64,000 nucleotides of DNA, from contig NZ_JAPDUG010000002.1 of the NCBI RefSeq assembly GCF_026015885.1, positions 62,001 to 126,000 on the forward strand, given 5' to 3'. Source of the stretch: Halocynthiibacter sp. SDUM655004 (lineage in GTDB: Bacteria > Pseudomonadota > Alphaproteobacteria > Rhodobacterales > Rhodobacteraceae). Below the pieces are notes generated by a model. It made no database searches. It was not told the DNA's origin and saw only the letters and a program-made list of their open reading frames with translations. The translations under genes and the position numbers were made by a program. Of the stretch, positions 17,791-28,219 are shown piece after piece. Within the stretch, counting starts at the first letter, position 1. Each line of letters opens with the position of its first letter.

Positions 17791-19146
17791 CTATTTCCCT
17801 TTGATTGTACCGTCAAAGTGCTTCTCAAGGTCGCTCCAACAATCGATGTAATCCTCCTGAAGCGGCGCCTCTTTGGCGGCGAACTCGGTAAGGTGCTGTG
17901 GGAAGCGGGTTTCGAACATGAACGACATGGTGTTGTCGAGCTTTTCGGCCTTTAGGTCCGCGTTACTCGCGCCTTCAAACGCTTGTTTATCGGGGCCATG
18001 CGGGAGCATCATGTTGTGCAGGCTCATCCCGCCAGGAATGAAACCCTCGGGCTTCGCGTCGTAGATGCCGTAAATATTTCCCATCAATTCGGACATAACA
18101 TTCTTATGGTACCACGGCGGGCGGAAGGTATCTTCGGCAACCATCCAGCGCTCGCGGAACAGCACGAAATCGATATTCGCGGTTCCCGCTTGACCAGAGG
18201 GCGCGGTAAGCACGGTAAAGATCGAGGGATCGGGGTGATCAAACAACACCGCGCCAACGGGACAATAGGTCCGAAGATCGTATTTGACCGGCGCGTAATT
18301 GCCGTGCCACGCAACCACATCAAGCGGAGATTGGTTGATCGCCGTTTCGTGGAATTGCCCGCACCACTTCACGGTCAGGGTCGAGGGCACCTCGCGGTCT
18401 TCAAACGCGGCAACGGGGGCTTTGAAATCGCGGCGGTTTGCCATGCAGTTCGCGCCGATTGGCCCCCGCCCCGGAAGCTCGAATTTCTGGCCATAGTTCT
18501 CGCAAACAAATCCTCGCGCTGGCCCTTCGACCACTTCAACCCGATAGACCAACCCGCGCGGTAAAATTGCGATCTCCATCGGTTCAAGATCAATGATGCC
18601 GAGCTCTGTATAGAACCGAAGTCGCCCCTCCTGTGGAACGACAAGCAATTCGCTGTCAGCCGAGTAGAAATACGCGTCTTCCATGGATTTGGTCACAAGG
18701 TAAATGTGGCTCGCCATACCGACCTGCGTGTTCACATCCCCCGCAGTTGTCATCGTGTGCATGCCGGCAATCCACGTGAGGTCGCGCTCTGTGTGTGGCA
18801 CCGGATTCCAGCGGTATTGGCCAAGAGAGACCACGTCTTCTTTGATGTGTGGCGCTGTTTTCCAATGCGGCACATCAATCTTAGAGTAGCGTGCGGAATG
18901 TTTGACCGACGGGCGGATACGATAGCACCACGTGCGCTCGTTCTGATGGCTTGGCGCGGTGAAGGCTGTTCCGGAAAGCTGCTCTGCATAGAGACCATAA
19001 GCGCATTTTTGCGGGCTATTCATCCCTTGCGGCAATGCGCCCTTGAGCGCTTCTGTTTCATAATCATTGCCAAAACCGGGCATATATCCGAGCGTTGTGC
19101 CGCCGTTCTTTTCTTGGGTGTATTCGCGTTGCGCGGCTTTTGACAT
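17791..19146 (-). CDS. hmgA: Homogentisate 1,2-dioxygenase
   Basis: This Fe(II) enzyme opens the ring of homogentisate to maleylacetoacetate. The 451-residue protein has family motifs [13 protein letters not shown] near the start, and [14 protein letters not shown] and [14 protein letters not shown] in the C-terminal half, where the iron ligands lie. I chose ATG 19146 because AGGAG lies just upstream; the longer frame from 19227 adds 27 residues that do not look like the family and would run through the promoter leader. Maleylacetoacetate isomerase, needed between this enzyme and FahA, is not visible here. Confidence 0.95.
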   Translation of the reverse strand: MSKAAQREYTQEKNGGTTLGYMPGFGNDYETEALKGALPQGMNSPQKCAYGLYAEQLSGTAFTAPSHQNERTWCYRIRPSVKHSARYSKIDVPHWKTAPHIKEDVVSLGQYRWNPVPHTERDLTWIAGMHTMTTAGDVNTQVGMASHIYLVTKSMEDAYFYSADSELLVVPQEGRLRFYTELGIIDLEPMEIAILPRGLVYRVEVVEGPARGFVCENYGQKFELPGRGPIGANCMANRRDFKAPVAAFEDREVPSTLTVKWCGQFHETAINQSPLDVVAWHGNYAPVKYDLRTYCPVGAVLFDHPDPSIFTVLTAPSGQAGTANIDFVLFRERWMVAEDTFRPPWYHKNVMSELMGNIYGIYDAKPEGFIPGGMSLHNMMLPHGPDKQAFEGASNADLKAEKLDNTMSFMFETRFPQHLTEFAAKEAPLQEDYIDCWSDLEKHFDGTIKGK

Positions 19147-19214
19147 TGCACGGCTCCTCTTGGGTGATGACAGCGGATTTGCCCCGCAATCAGCGGTGTC
19201 TACAACTTCCCCCA

Positions 19215-19243
19215 AATATCGTTGCAAATGAAACGATTGTCAA
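19215..19243 (-). promoter_or_regulatory. Sigma70-type promoter of hmgA-fahA
   Basis: On the minus strand, a perfect TTGACA -35 (19238-19243) is followed after exactly 17 bases by GATATT (19215-19220). Transcription would start near 19208 and give a leader of about 60 bases before ATG 19146. Confidence 0.7.
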
Positions 19244-19262
19244 TCAAGCCGAAATCGCCAGC

Positions 19263-20750
19263 CTATCCAACCGGATTAAGCGGAGGCAATGCATCAGTTT
19301 TTTCAACGCGCCCGCGCTGTTTTGCATGGTGCTGTACGGCCTTCTGTAAAGATTGCCATGCCGCAGCATCACTCTCTTGGCCGCCGCCATATCGCGCATT
19401 CCCAAGTGTTATGAGCGCGCTGTTGATTTGCGGATCACGCATCACTGACTGGCCATCGCTTCGCTCGGACCAGAGCCAGAGTGCCTTTGACACCTCGGAA
19501 TAGTTGCGATGCTTGATCGCCTGCAACACCTGATCTTTGGCGTAATCTTCCGACGCAAGATAACGCGCTCGTCGTGCCGTCCGGTGCCGTTTGTATCTTT
19601 GCCAACCGACAACGACAGTCATCACCACAAGCACCAATGCCGCACCGATCATCGCCACAAGGCCGATCGTCTGTTGGGGCGTTCTCGCGGGCTCTGTGCT
19701 GGCAATTGGAGCATCCACAGCAAGGGAACGCCCCTCAAGCGTTGCGGTTTCCACAGCCTCGGTCGAGAGGTTGTACCATGATATCGAAATCTCGGGAGCG
19801 CCGCCTTCGCCACCACTTTGCGCAAGATAGGTTGTTGTTTCAACGCGCGTGCCCGAAAGCTCGCCGCGGTCTTCATGTTCAGTCAGTACAGGCTCATTCG
19901 GATATTGCGCAATCCCAACGATTTGCTCGTCTGGAATGAACGTCGGCAAGACCATTGGTGGCGTGCCTGTTACCTTGGCAGTCACTTTGCGCTCAACGCT
20001 GTCTCCTGCCGAAAGCGGCGCATCTGGGCCGGTATACTCTTGCGTTAGCTCGAGGCTTTCTGCTGCAATGAAGGGTGACAGCCCTTCGGCGCCTTGAGGT
20101 ATTGTTCCGGCGAACTCAACGCCCTCCATCGTGATGCGATCCTCGCGCGGCGCATTGGTATCGGGGTCGGCCCATGAGATGACAAGCTCCTGCGGCGGGA
20201 GCGTATATGTACCTGGAGCAAGCGGTATGATCCGATAGTGGCGGGTCACGCCAGACCATGTTTCACCGTCAACTCGCTCGCTCACCGGCGAGGTCGAGCG
20301 CTCTGGCAAACGCACCATCACATCGGGCATTTCCAGTGATGGAAAGACCACAGGGTCCACCATCCAAGTCGGCACCAGAATAGTGACGCGCAGGCTCAGC
20401 GGCTGCCCGACAATCGCTTGTGTTTCTTCAAGCTCGACTCTCAACTCAGGTGATTTCGAGGCTGGCTCTTGTGCCTCATCACCCTGTTCGGCCGAAGTTT
20501 GATCAGCCGATTCTGTTTCTGTAGAGGGGTTGCTTTGCTGTGGCTTGGAAACAGCCGCATCAGGTTGCGCATCGGTCTGCAGCGCGTTCGTTGTGTCAGA
20601 TGCGGTATCCGATTGTACCGCGTCAGTCGTATTCTCTGTCGCCTGCCCATTTTCGTTTAGGGGATCGGTAGAGTCTGACGACTCCTGCGCACGAACTTGC
20701 GCAGAGAGCATCACTGTAAGCGCAGTAAGTATGGCGAGAATCCGGATCAT
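19263..20750 (-). CDS. BatD-like membrane protein
   Basis: This 495-residue protein has an N-terminal signal sequence ending near ARAQE, then a low-complexity Ser/Thr/Asp/Gln-rich stretch (about 24-95). It continues with a periplasmic region containing BatD-type beta domains (VELEETQAIVGQPLSLRVTI, PPQELVISWADPDT), one membrane segment at about 361-383 and a basic cytoplasmic tail. BatD proteins accompany MoxR AAA ATPases and VWA proteins in envelope-associated complexes whose biochemical job is poorly known. Its ATG overlaps the preceding stop (ATGA), and it closes a six-gene operon. Confidence 0.82.
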   Translation of the reverse strand: MIRILAILTALTVMLSAQVRAQESSDSTDPLNENGQATENTTDAVQSDTASDTTNALQTDAQPDAAVSKPQQSNPSTETESADQTSAEQGDEAQEPASKSPELRVELEETQAIVGQPLSLRVTILVPTWMVDPVVFPSLEMPDVMVRLPERSTSPVSERVDGETWSGVTRHYRIIPLAPGTYTLPPQELVISWADPDTNAPREDRITMEGVEFAGTIPQGAEGLSPFIAAESLELTQEYTGPDAPLSAGDSVERKVTAKVTGTPPMVLPTFIPDEQIVGIAQYPNEPVLTEHEDRGELSGTRVETTTYLAQSGGEGGAPEISISWYNLSTEAVETATLEGRSLAVDAPIASTEPARTPQQTIGLVAMIGAALVLVVMTVVVGWQRYKRHRTARRARYLASEDYAKDQVLQAIKHRNYSEVSKALWLWSERSDGQSVMRDPQINSALITLGNARYGGGQESDAAAWQSLQKAVQHHAKQRGRVEKTDALPPLNPVG

Positions 20751-22378
20751 TCCGCCGCCTCCTCTGTCTCTGCGGGTGGCTCTGATGCCTCATCGCTTTC
20801 CTCTGTCGCGCTTGGCTCATCAGCACCACTTGTAGAAGAGTTCCCCGCGCTCACAAGGTCCATCTGAAAGCGAGTTCTGAGGAAATCGGCGGTGTTTGTG
20901 TCGACGGTATTCATCCATTGATCCGCAGTCATCGGAGCGCCATCACCTTCGGGTTGGGCGTCGATCTCTGTGTCGGTGCCAACGTTCGCTTCGTTATCGA
21001 AAACAACCTCATCCGCGCCGATACCGGTTTCCTCGCCTGTATCAGAGGCCGCGCGTGTTTCCTCGACATAGGTGACAATCTGTTTTGAAACATCAAGGTT
21101 ATGCTGTGCGTCTGGAAAATCAGGGTCACGCTCCAAGACCGTTTCAAAAGCGCGCACGCCGTCGCGATACTGGCGATTGCGGATATAGGCATGACCGAGT
21201 GTAAACGCCGCTTCTGGTGTGTCGAGAGTTTCCAAAACCGCAATAGCTTCTGGATATTGGCCGGATCGAAAGAGCGCATATCCTTGCCAGTATGGATCAG
21301 CGAAAGCCTCGGCGGCGGCGGCGAAATCTTTGTTCTGGTAAGCGCGGTATCCTTGTTGATCCGGCGTAAAAAACCAATCCGCAATTCCATCCGCTCGCGC
21401 GGTTTGTGGCGGCGCAATCGCCGCAATCGCCAGCACCACAGCCGTCCAGCGCATGGTCCAGCCCAACCGGAACCAGAACAGCGCAACCAGAGCGGCAGGT
21501 ACGGCAAACCACCAGCCGCGATCTTCCCATGGTTGGCTAGTGTCTTCCAACAGGGCGCGCCGATAGGCAATGGCTGTTATTCGATCAATCTGGGCAACAT
21601 CGGCGTTGTCAGCGGTCAGCGTGACCGATTGTACACCAGAGGGAGTGCTTCCTGAAAAGGCTGACTGCCCGTCCGGCAGTACCGACAAAACGGTGATTGG
21701 AGCGGTGTCAAAATCAGAAACCGCGCTCGCCTCTCCAGCGTTCATCTCATCCGAGACAACAAGGATACTTCCCGGTGTTTCTTCTTCGCCAAGGATTGAA
21801 CTTGCGATTTCAAGCGCCGCGCCGAGGTCTGCGCCCTCTTGGGGCATCACATCGGGAGAAAGCCCCTCAAGATAGGGCAGCATAACCGACGGATCCTCGG
21901 TAAAGGGCATAACGCGGTGGGCCGATCCCGCATAAGCAACAAGCGCCGTACGCGCCCCAGCCCGCAAATCAAGCAAATCGCGAATTTTGAATTTGGCGCG
22001 GTCAAGGCGCGTTGGCGCGACATCTTTTTGCTCCATCGACGGCGTGACTTTGAGAACGACAACAAGCGGCCCAGTTTGGGTAAAGAACGGATCAACCTGC
22101 CGTGTCCAGCTTGGCCCCGACGCGCCAAGGATCGCAAAGGCAATAACAAGCGCTGAGGTGTCGATCGGCAACACGCGTCCGCGCCGTTCCGCTCCGACCG
22201 TCAGCGCATTTCTAAGATGCGGCGCCAAACCTTCGCGCGGCATCTGTGGGCGTGTTGCACGGCGGCGAATGATCCACCAAACGGCCAAAACCGGTAGCAG
22301 AGCCAACAACACCATGGGCCGCAGAAAATGGAAGGCCTCAAGCGCGAGTGCGAATTCATCGAGGATCAAACCTATCAT
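20747..22378 (-). CDS. VWA domain and TPR protein (BatB/BatC-like)
   Basis: The 543-residue protein has two N-terminal membrane segments, a von Willebrand A domain (about 100-270), another membrane segment near 295-320 and tetratricopeptide-like repeats (about 330-430). It ends in an acidic, Glu/Ala/Ser-rich tail. It thus joins a BatB-like VWA part with a BatC-like TPR part. The metal-adhesion motif expected as D-x-S-x-S reads K110-V-T112-P-S114, so metal binding by this VWA domain is doubtful, unlike its partner encoded upstream. Start and stop overlap both neighbours (ATGA). Confidence 0.82.
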   Translation of the reverse strand: MIGLILDEFALALEAFHFLRPMVLLALLPVLAVWWIIRRRATRPQMPREGLAPHLRNALTVGAERRGRVLPIDTSALVIAFAILGASGPSWTRQVDPFFTQTGPLVVVLKVTPSMEQKDVAPTRLDRAKFKIRDLLDLRAGARTALVAYAGSAHRVMPFTEDPSVMLPYLEGLSPDVMPQEGADLGAALEIASSILGEEETPGSILVVSDEMNAGEASAVSDFDTAPITVLSVLPDGQSAFSGSTPSGVQSVTLTADNADVAQIDRITAIAYRRALLEDTSQPWEDRGWWFAVPAALVALFWFRLGWTMRWTAVVLAIAAIAPPQTARADGIADWFFTPDQQGYRAYQNKDFAAAAEAFADPYWQGYALFRSGQYPEAIAVLETLDTPEAAFTLGHAYIRNRQYRDGVRAFETVLERDPDFPDAQHNLDVSKQIVTYVEETRAASDTGEETGIGADEVVFDNEANVGTDTEIDAQPEGDGAPMTADQWMNTVDTNTADFLRTRFQMDLVSAGNSSTSGADEPSATEESDEASEPPAETEEAAE

Positions 22379-23373
22379 GCGTTTGCCCTCGCTTTTCGAC
22401 GTCCATTCGTCTTAGCAACGATCAGATAAAGCAATGTCGCAAGGCCTATGAGCGCTGCAAGCGCAAGCGCATATCCGGCGAGCGCCTGTCTCGGACGGTG
22501 GGTCTGGCGTTCCACAAGGCGTGGGGCCAATTCATCAATCCGCGCATAAACTTCTGTCAGTGCTTCTTGGTCAGACGCAAAATAGCTGTTGCCGCCAGTG
22601 CGGGTCGCTATCTCGTCCAATGTGGCAAGGTCGACACGGTTTTCACCTTGGGCATCAGGGTCACCTACACCGATGGTGTGGATTTCCACGCCGCGCGAAT
22701 TGGCAATTTCGGCAGCATTGATCGGACTCATACTGCTGGCTGTGTCGGAGCCGTCGGAGAGAAGGATCAAAAGGCGCTGCTCCACATCACTTGTTTCAAA
22801 CGTGCGGATCGCAAGGCCGATGGCGTCGCCGATTACTGTATGCGGCCCTGCCATGCCAACCTCGGTTTGTGCCACGAGATCAGAGATCGTTTTGAGGTCA
22901 TCGGTCAATGGCGCTTGTAGGAAGGCCCGCGAGCCAAAGACGATTAGTCCGATCCGGTCGCCCTCTCGCGCGGCGATGAACTCCTCCACAACATCCTGAA
23001 CAGCCGCCAGCCGCTGAACCTTCTCCCCGTCTGGCGTTTCAAAATCGACCTCATCCATGGAGCCGGAAATATCGAGCGCAAGCACCACATCGCGTGCCGA
23101 CTTTTCAACTGTAACGGGCGCCCCAAGGCGTTCGGGCTGCGCAATCGCAAGAACAAGCAGGCCCCAAACAAGAACGGCCGCAACCATTTGAACCCGTGTG
23201 CGGCGCAAGATCACGGCGCCAGCGGCGGCCTCGCTGTCAGCAGCAGAAACCACCCGACGAAAGAATGGAACGCGCAGGGCCGGCGTTTTTTCGCGGTGGG
23301 GTGGAAACAGTTTCACAACAAGAAACGGCAGCGGTAAGGCCAATAAAGCCCATGGGAAGGCAAGCGAGATCAT
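22375..23373 (-). CDS. VWA domain membrane protein (BatA-like)
   Basis: This 332-residue protein has membrane segments near 5-22, 60-80 and the C-terminus (about 303-322) and a VWA domain between them. The MIDAS motif is intact: DISGS at 101-105, followed by the T-A-P-L-T type loop and LSDGSDTAS. BatA-type proteins are thought to be client or adaptor subunits for the MoxR ATPase at the inner membrane. The gene overlaps both neighbours by ATGA, so the products are probably made in fixed ratio with the DUF4381 and second VWA proteins. Confidence 0.85.
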   Translation of the reverse strand: MISLAFPWALLALPLPFLVVKLFPPHREKTPALRVPFFRRVVSAADSEAAAGAVILRRTRVQMVAAVLVWGLLVLAIAQPERLGAPVTVEKSARDVVLALDISGSMDEVDFETPDGEKVQRLAAVQDVVEEFIAAREGDRIGLIVFGSRAFLQAPLTDDLKTISDLVAQTEVGMAGPHTVIGDAIGLAIRTFETSDVEQRLLILLSDGSDTASSMSPINAAEIANSRGVEIHTIGVGDPDAQGENRVDLATLDEIATRTGGNSYFASDQEALTEVYARIDELAPRLVERQTHRPRQALAGYALALAALIGLATLLYLIVAKTNGRRKARANA

Positions 23374-23882
23374 GCGCGGGCCTCCGTTCCTTCAGAAATC
23401 GGATGGCGCGCTTCTGTCGCGCGATCTGCTTTATGCGTTTTGATCCAACGCTTTACCGTATTCACAAACGCGGGCGACGCCGCGCTCTCTTGCCGGTACG
23501 GCGCTTCGGTCAGGGTCGCAGCCGTTGCGGCATCAAATTCAACACCTTTGCCCGTTGCCTCGAGGAAAAGAACCCAGCTCTCGCCCGTAAGCTGCGCCAC
23601 ATCGGTACGTGGGAACGCCGCAAGAGCACATCTACGAACAACCAAGGCGATCTCTGCGGCATCACCATTAGCCTGTTCAATGGCCGCAATGGCTGCACGG
23701 CGATAGGCGTTGGCGCGATAATGCTTAAGCCAGCGCCAAAGCGCGATGGCCACGCCAAGCAAAATGGCAGCCGCCAAAACAGCCCAACCCGCAGTTTGCG
23801 GCGCCATTGAAATGGGCGGTGGCTCTTGTGGTGGCACAAGCTGATCCAGCAGTTCTATGAGGGATGTGGCCTCTTCGTTCAT
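23370..23882 (-). CDS. DUF4381 domain protein
   Basis: This 170-residue protein starts with MNEEATSLIELLDQLVPPQEPPPI, then has one membrane segment (about 27-50) and a cytoplasmic helical domain with CALAAFPRTDVAQLTGESW, the DUF4381 pattern found in Bat-type operons. I chose ATG 23882 because it overlaps the upstream stop (ATGA); the longer frame from 23975 lies entirely within the DUF58 gene. It presumably bridges DUF58 and the VWA proteins. No enzymatic motif is visible. Confidence 0.8.
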   Translation of the reverse strand: MNEEATSLIELLDQLVPPQEPPPISMAPQTAGWAVLAAAILLGVAIALWRWLKHYRANAYRRAAIAAIEQANGDAAEIALVVRRCALAAFPRTDVAQLTGESWVLFLEATGKGVEFDAATAATLTEAPYRQESAASPAFVNTVKRWIKTHKADRATEARHPISEGTEARA

Positions 23883-24862
23883 CGTGGTCCAAGCCCCATC
23901 AATCGACGCATCTGGCTTAGGCTGTCCTCGCCTGCGCTTAGCGGTAGTATGGGAACACCAAGGCTGCGTTTCCAATCAAGAACATCTGCGAGCCGTCCCT
24001 TCGCCATGTCGCGCAGGCTGCGCTGAACGGTTTGATCGCCCGTATCGATTTCGGCCTGCAAACGACCGTCAGAGATCGCAAGACGAAGGTCCGGTGGCAT
24101 GTCATCAGCCATCGGGTCAGACACCAGCCCCAACACCAGATCATTATGCTGCGAGATACCGCGGATACGCTTGCGGGTGGTCTCGCTGATGACATCGAAA
24201 TCCGAGAAGATCAGAATGAGGTGGTTACGCGGCGCGATCCGCGCGACCGCGGTCAAAACATCATCCAGCGAAACCGGCGTTACATTCGGCGCTTCGGCGT
24301 GAAGTTGGGCATTTGCGGCCGCAAGGCTTGCGAGGAAGCGGTCAAGAGCGCGGCGGCTGCGCTGCGGACGAATTTCTGCAATGGTCTCGTCACCAAAGAC
24401 TATGCCGCCCACGCGGTCCCCCTGATCAAGAATACGAAAGGCCGCAAGGGCCGCGCATTCTGCTGCTGTAACCGACTTCATATTGAGGACAGAGCCGAAA
24501 AACATCGACATGCGCTGATCGACAACAATAAGCGTCGGGCGGTCACGCTCTTCGGTAAAAACGCGCACATGGGGCTTGCCGGTTCGCGCGGTAACTTTCC
24601 AGTCAATCGCGCGGATATCGTCGTTCGGTAGGTAATCACGCAGTTCTTCGAAGTTGAGCCCCCGCCCCCGCATCCGCGAGGCATGCCGACCATTGAGCGC
24701 GCTGTTCGCGGGCTGGCGCGGCAGGAAACTCAGCGTTTTTGCGCGGGGTTCAAGCTTTCGCAAATGGGCAAGATCAACCGACACGCGCGGATCAAGTGAT
24801 TTATCTGGCGCGGGCGATTGGGGGGCCAATCCCGTGCGTATGAGGGCGGCTTTGTCGAACAT
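23879..24862 (-). CDS. DUF58 domain protein
   Basis: The 327-residue protein carries the DUF58 signature RGLNFEELRDYLPNDDIRAIDWKVTARTG split across about residues 65-95, followed by a VWA-like core with LIVVDQRMSMFFG. DUF58 proteins always travel with MoxR ATPases and are taken as part of a chaperone-like complex acting on envelope or metalloenzyme clients. It starts nine bases after the MoxR stop. The client cannot be named from the window. Confidence 0.88.
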   Translation of the reverse strand: MFDKAALIRTGLAPQSPAPDKSLDPRVSVDLAHLRKLEPRAKTLSFLPRQPANSALNGRHASRMRGRGLNFEELRDYLPNDDIRAIDWKVTARTGKPHVRVFTEERDRPTLIVVDQRMSMFFGSVLNMKSVTAAECAALAAFRILDQGDRVGGIVFGDETIAEIRPQRSRRALDRFLASLAAANAQLHAEAPNVTPVSLDDVLTAVARIAPRNHLILIFSDFDVISETTRKRIRGISQHNDLVLGLVSDPMADDMPPDLRLAISDGRLQAEIDTGDQTVQRSLRDMAKGRLADVLDWKRSLGVPILPLSAGEDSLSQMRRLMGLGPR

Positions 24863-24871
24863 ATGTCCCCC

Positions 24872-25861
<990 letters not shown>

Positions 25862-25981
25862 CTGGAAAACCTCATGAATTGAGTATGTTCGGGTCGGTTA
25901 CTGGCGGCACGCTCATGGCGATTGAAAATCTCAGCCACGCGCGTAGTTTCGCCAAACCAACAAATATCTGTCAAACAAAGC

Positions 25982-26006
25982 TCCGGCGGGCCAATGGCCC
26001 ACCGGA
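25982..26006 (-). terminator. Hairpin after the sulfatase gene
   Basis: An 11-base stem with one mismatch (TCCGGCGGGCC against GGCCCACCGGA) closes a three-base AAT loop. On the minus strand it is followed by GCTTTGTTTG, a loose T-rich tract, and lies about 80 bases after the sulfatase stop. Confidence 0.55.
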
Positions 26007-26085
26007 ATGTCTTTTACCCTGTTCGGGATCGGTATGGTTGATACGCTACACTAAACTGGCGCGCATCGCCAGAGCCAATATGGGC

Positions 26086-27678
26086 TTACTGGGTTACACC
26101 GTTAAGCTGCTGTTCAAGCTGCTCTTGGATTTGATCCACAGAGAAACTCGCCGCACGTTGCGATGGCGGGAATTCCTTGAAAGTCTCGAAGAACTTGGAG
26201 ACTTCAACCTGTGCTGGTGTCAGCAGAAAAACACGATCCATCAGCCAGTCATAGTATGTGTTGGATGTCCGGTCCGCACGCTCATATGGATCAGCGCGAA
26301 GATCGAAGATTTTTGGAACTCGCAGAGGAGTGAATGGGTTAGCCCAGATTTCCAATGTGCCTTCGACACGCTGCTCTTGGAATACGATCTTCCAGTTTTC
26401 GTAGCGCAGACCAACAATCAAACCATCATCGTTGAAGTAGAAGAACTCTTTACGAGCAGTGTCATCCGCTTCGCCAGTCAGGTATGGAAGCTGGTTATAG
26501 CCATCAAGGTGTACATTGTACTCTTTGCCGTTGATAGTTGTTCCTTCAAGCAGACGGTCTTTGATGTCTGTATCGCCAGCAGCAGCAAGCAATGTCGGGA
26601 ACCAGTCAAGACCAGAGAACAGACCGTTTTTGACCGTGCCGGGCTCAAACTTACCAGGCCACTTGATCATAGCAGGAACGCGGAACGCACCTTCCCAGTT
26701 GGTGTTCTTTTCGCTGCGGAACGGCGTTGTTGCCGCATCAGGCCAAGAGTTCTGGTGAGGGCCATTGTCTGTTGAGTACATGACAATCGTGTTGTCCGCG
26801 ACGCCCATTTCGTCAACAGCATCAAGGATTTGACCGACAATCTTGTCATGCTCGATCATGCCGTCGGCATACTCGGTCAACGCAGTCAGACCAGGTTCGC
26901 TCCGGTTCTCTTCCTTCACGTGTGTGCGGAAGTGCATCCGTGTTGTGTTCATCCAAACAAAGAAGGGTTTCCCCTGCTCCACCTGACGCTGCATGAAGTC
27001 GATGGCCGCAGCGGACGTTTCTTCGTCAACTGTTTCCATACGCTTCTTGGTCAGAGGACCGGTATCTTCGATTTCGCCATCAGCAGACGAGCGAATAACG
27101 CCACGTGGACCGAATTGCTCGCGGAATGCGGGATCAGTTGGATAGTTGAAGTTTTCAGGCTCTTCCTCGGCGTTGAGGTGATATAGGTTGCCGAAAAACT
27201 CGTCAAAGCCGTGGGCTGTCGGCAGGAACTCGTCCTTGTCACCAAGGTGGTTCTTACCGAATTGACCAGTTGCGTAACCGAGGTCTTTAAATGCCGCAGC
27301 CATTGTAACGTCATCTTCACGCAGACCGATATCTGCGCCAGGAAGACCAACTTTGGACAGACCAGTACGCAGCGTGGACTGACCTGTAATGAATGTCGAA
27401 CGGCCAGCAGTACAGCTTTGTTCAGCATAATAGTCAGTAAACATAATGCCTTCTTGGGCAATGCTGTCGATGTTAGGTGTTCTATAACCCATCAAGCCGA
27501 AGCTATATGCGGAAATATTGGTTTGGCCGATATCGTCACCCCAGATGACGAGAATGTTCGGTTTTGTGCCGTCGGAGGCCGTGTCTTGGGCGTATGCGGG
27601 GCCAAATGCGACCGATGCGTAGAGCATCGAAGCGGCGACCTGCACGACCCTCTTTCTATAAAGATTTCGCGGGTCCAT
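26086..27678 (-). CDS. Secreted type I sulfatase (arylsulfatase family)
   Basis: The 530-residue protein has a signal peptide (about 1-30, ending AYA-Q), the N-terminal metal site ILVIWGDDIG and the formylglycine motif CTAGR with Cys89, which must be converted to formylglycine for activity. Such enzymes hydrolyse sulfate esters, for a marine bacterium typically of algal polysaccharides or lipids. It is monocistronic, with AAGGAG before ATG 27678 and a hairpin after the stop. Neither a formylglycine-generating enzyme nor a sulfate transporter is next to it. The long C-terminal part (EGAFRVPAMIKWPGKFEPG) is typical of arylsulfatases. Substrate unknown. Confidence 0.9.
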   Translation of the reverse strand: MDPRNLYRKRVVQVAASMLYASVAFGPAYAQDTASDGTKPNILVIWGDDIGQTNISAYSFGLMGYRTPNIDSIAQEGIMFTDYYAEQSCTAGRSTFITGQSTLRTGLSKVGLPGADIGLREDDVTMAAAFKDLGYATGQFGKNHLGDKDEFLPTAHGFDEFFGNLYHLNAEEEPENFNYPTDPAFREQFGPRGVIRSSADGEIEDTGPLTKKRMETVDEETSAAAIDFMQRQVEQGKPFFVWMNTTRMHFRTHVKEENRSEPGLTALTEYADGMIEHDKIVGQILDAVDEMGVADNTIVMYSTDNGPHQNSWPDAATTPFRSEKNTNWEGAFRVPAMIKWPGKFEPGTVKNGLFSGLDWFPTLLAAAGDTDIKDRLLEGTTINGKEYNVHLDGYNQLPYLTGEADDTARKEFFYFNDDGLIVGLRYENWKIVFQEQRVEGTLEIWANPFTPLRVPKIFDLRADPYERADRTSNTYYDWLMDRVFLLTPAQVEVSKFFETFKEFPPSQRAASFSVDQIQEQLEQQLNGVTQ

Positions 27679-28219
27679 ACATTTCTCCTTTTGTAAAATA
27701 GTCGATACGAATGCCTACATGGTAACTTTAAGCAATCTCATGTCAAACGTTGTATTATCAAAGTTTTGTCAGTGCTCCGATGCGCGCAGTAATCCTATTA
27801 AAATAAGGATTATCGGCCAGAACGCTCAATGAATAGCTTGCGCTGAGTGTGCGCATGAGCCTAGCCTCCCCAGCAGGACCGATACATCAGAAAACCTGAC
27901 CTACCTCTGACGCTGAAGGATATAAAGCGGCGTAAACGGACAAGACCTTTTCGCGCGCCTCACAGGACCATGAGATACGAGACCAGATTTGCGCGAAGCC
28001 CTTAAAAGTGTAAAGCTGACAATTAGGGAAACACGTGGCCAGACAATTTTAGGGCCGCTTAGGTAGACGTCGCGCATCAAGCGCTACGCCACGATAAAGC
28101 ACCACATTAAGGTGCGCACAACTTACGATTTTTGGCCGTATTTTCCGGCGGTTAAGATACGAAAAGCCTGACCAAAAGGCTTCGACCCAACAGAAACGAC
28201 AGAAACAAAAGGAGGCGAT
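27679..28219. other. Divergent sulfatase/BCCT intergenic region
   Basis: These 541 bases separate two divergent genes and hold no credible reading frame. I see an inverted repeat AATCCT...AGGATT at 27791-27811, and a small hairpin AAGCCT/AGGCTT at 28164-28182 in the BCCT leader. GGAGG sits just before the BCCT start. The promoters must lie here, but no strong -35/-10 pair stands out. Confidence 0.5.

Noticed and set aside
25975-26090. Minus-strand resemblance to 5S rRNA (a CGATCCCGAAC-like stretch) beside the sulfatase end
   Set aside because: Only a short block matches, the flanking helices of 5S rRNA do not form, and no 16S or 23S sequence is near.
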